Shown piece by piece: positions 63,227 through 64,000 of a stretch of 64,000 nucleotides of DNA; positions within the stretch are counted from its first letter, which is position 1, and each line of letters opens with the position of its first letter. The stretch comes from Campylobacter concisus (GTDB taxonomy: Bacteria; Campylobacterota; Campylobacteria; Campylobacterales; Campylobacteraceae). The DNA lies in contig NZ_PPAW01000057.1 of assembly GCF_002913225.1 (NCBI RefSeq), positions 62,001 to 126,000 of the forward strand, written 5' to 3'. Below the pieces are notes generated by a model. The model was not told where the DNA came from. It saw only the letters and a list, made by a program, of their open reading frames with translations, and made no database searches. Both the position numbers and the translations under genes were made by a program.

Positions 63227-64000
63227 TAAAAAGAAATTCCCTTGCTAATAGCGATGATGCAGAGCAAAAAGGCTATTGGCACATAGATAAATTTACCCAC
63301 AAAATACCAAAATGAGCCGTAAGTTTTATTTGCTCCTGAATTTACCTCGTCTAAAATTTCTTCTTTTTTAATGATCCAAAACCAAGATATTGCGCCGATG
63401 ACTGCGCCGATTGGGATGATGTAGATAGAGACAAAGTCCATCCAAGGTCCCCAGCTGCTAATAGGCTCCATAAACGCTCCAAAGCCAAAGCAAACCACGC
63501 AAAGTAGCGCAAGCACCCAAAATCTGCTAAGGCGCGGGAATTTATGCATAAGCGACTCAGCCACGACCTCAAACATATTTTGGAGTGAGGTGATACCGCC
63601 AAAGATGACTGCGGTAAATAGTATGATCGCAAAAATTTGACCGCCAATCATATTTTGTAAAATTTTAGGAAGCGTTACGAAAAGTAGCTTTGGACCCTCG
63701 GCTGGATCCATAGCGTAGGCAAAGACCGCTGGGATCATGACAAGTGCTGCAACAAGCGCTGCAAGCGTGTCAAAAAATGCCGTAGTTTTGGCGCTTTCTA
63801 CGATGTCTTCATCCTTTGAAAGATATGCTCCATAAACTATCATACCAGAACCCGTGATAGAGAGCGAGAAAAAGGCTTGACCCATCGCAGTGACCCATAC
63901 CATTGGATCTTCAAGCTTGCTAAAGTCAGGGATAAATAGAAATTTATACCCCTCTAATGCGTTTGGCAGCATCGCGACATTTATAGCCAAAATGGCAAAT
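63226..64000 (-). CDS. Sodium-dependent neurotransmitter-type symporter (NSS family), C-terminal part
   Basis: The frame runs off the right edge; about 258 residues are visible, starting FAILAINVAMLPNALEGYKF. The bacterial LeuT/MhsT-type segments are present: WVTAMGQAFFSLSITGSGMIVYGAYLS (helix 6-like region), DTLAALVAALVMIPAVFAY (helix 7) and FAVILFTAVIFGGITSLQNMFE-like helix 8. The NSS family imports amino acids with sodium. The TTG at 63988-63990 is only an internal codon; the true start is beyond the window. Confidence 0.92.
   Translation of the reverse strand, partial: FAILAINVAMLPNALEGYKFLFIPDFSKLEDPMVWVTAMGQAFFSLSITGSGMIVYGAYLSKDEDIVESAKTTAFFDTLAALVAALVMIPAVFAYAMDPAEGPKLLFVTLPKILQNMIGGQIFAIILFTAVIFGGITSLQNMFEVVAESLMHKFPRLSRFWVLALLCVVCFGFGAFMEPISSWGPWMDFVSIYIIPIGAVIGAISWFWIIKKEEILDEVNSGANKTYGSFWYFVGKFIYVPIAFLLCIIAISKGISF

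Overview
The window looks like a piece of a Campylobacter chromosome, most like the C. concisus/curvus group. This is an inference from several things seen together: moderately AT-rich DNA with AAATTTA-rich spacers, promoters that show a strong TATAAT -10 but rarely a -35, a zinc-type S14, no L30 gene between S5 and L15, and an epsilonproteobacterial order of nos genes. No self-mobilising element, integrase, CRISPR array or rRNA gene was seen.

Layout. 1-472 is the end of a MalY/PatB-type C-S lyase or aminotransferase. 473-1507 is a non-coding array of degenerate hairpin units behind sodB (minus). 2594-5423 is a TRAP dicarboxylate-type transporter (dctPQM). 5449-10284 (minus) is a probable five-gene operon: beta-carbonic anhydrase, MscS channel, a tiny acidic protein and two membrane GGDEF proteins. 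10456-15100 holds a BI-1 family protein, a ThiD2-like protein, secG, a polysaccharide deacetylase, frr and an uncharacterised membrane protein. 15092-17675 (minus) holds rnhB, a secreted protein and an ATPase. 18039-32003 is the S10-spc-alpha ribosomal protein region with secY, map, infA, rpmJ and rpoA, ended by a strong terminator.

32294-32572 is the stump of an ABC substrate-binding protein gene. 32709-37456 is a housekeeping operon (nfu, TPR-like protein, murE, panD, ybaB, PDZ protein, ispA), followed by tkt and uppP. 40402-42364 (minus) holds a coiled-coil protein, an HP0495-family protein and moaC. 42785-52350 is a complete-looking clade II nitrous oxide respiration cluster: a beta-propeller-like protein, then nosZ, nosB, nosD, nosG, nosC1, nosC2, nosH, nosF and nosY; no nosL is present here. 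54193-57995 is an iron-siderophore uptake unit (PepSY membrane protein, TonB receptor, small di-heme-like membrane protein) behind a likely Fur site. 57992-64000 holds a Na+/H+ antiporter, tRNA-Ser(GGA), a GNAT acetyltransferase, an M48 lipoprotein, an SbmA-type transporter, a DUF411 protein and a partial neurotransmitter-type sodium symporter.

The most interesting unexplained structure is a composite, roughly 270 bp non-coding repeat (parts A, B and C). It is found near 53.0, 53.3 and 61.2 kb, with further A-only copies. Its B and C hairpins keep their pairing through compensatory base changes, and one copy supplies the last codons of the sbmA-like gene. The second is the sodB-downstream array of hairpin units. 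The third is a set of structured leaders in the ribosomal protein operons: upstream of rpsJ, between rpsH and rplF, and upstream of rpmJ where the ribosome-binding site is paired.
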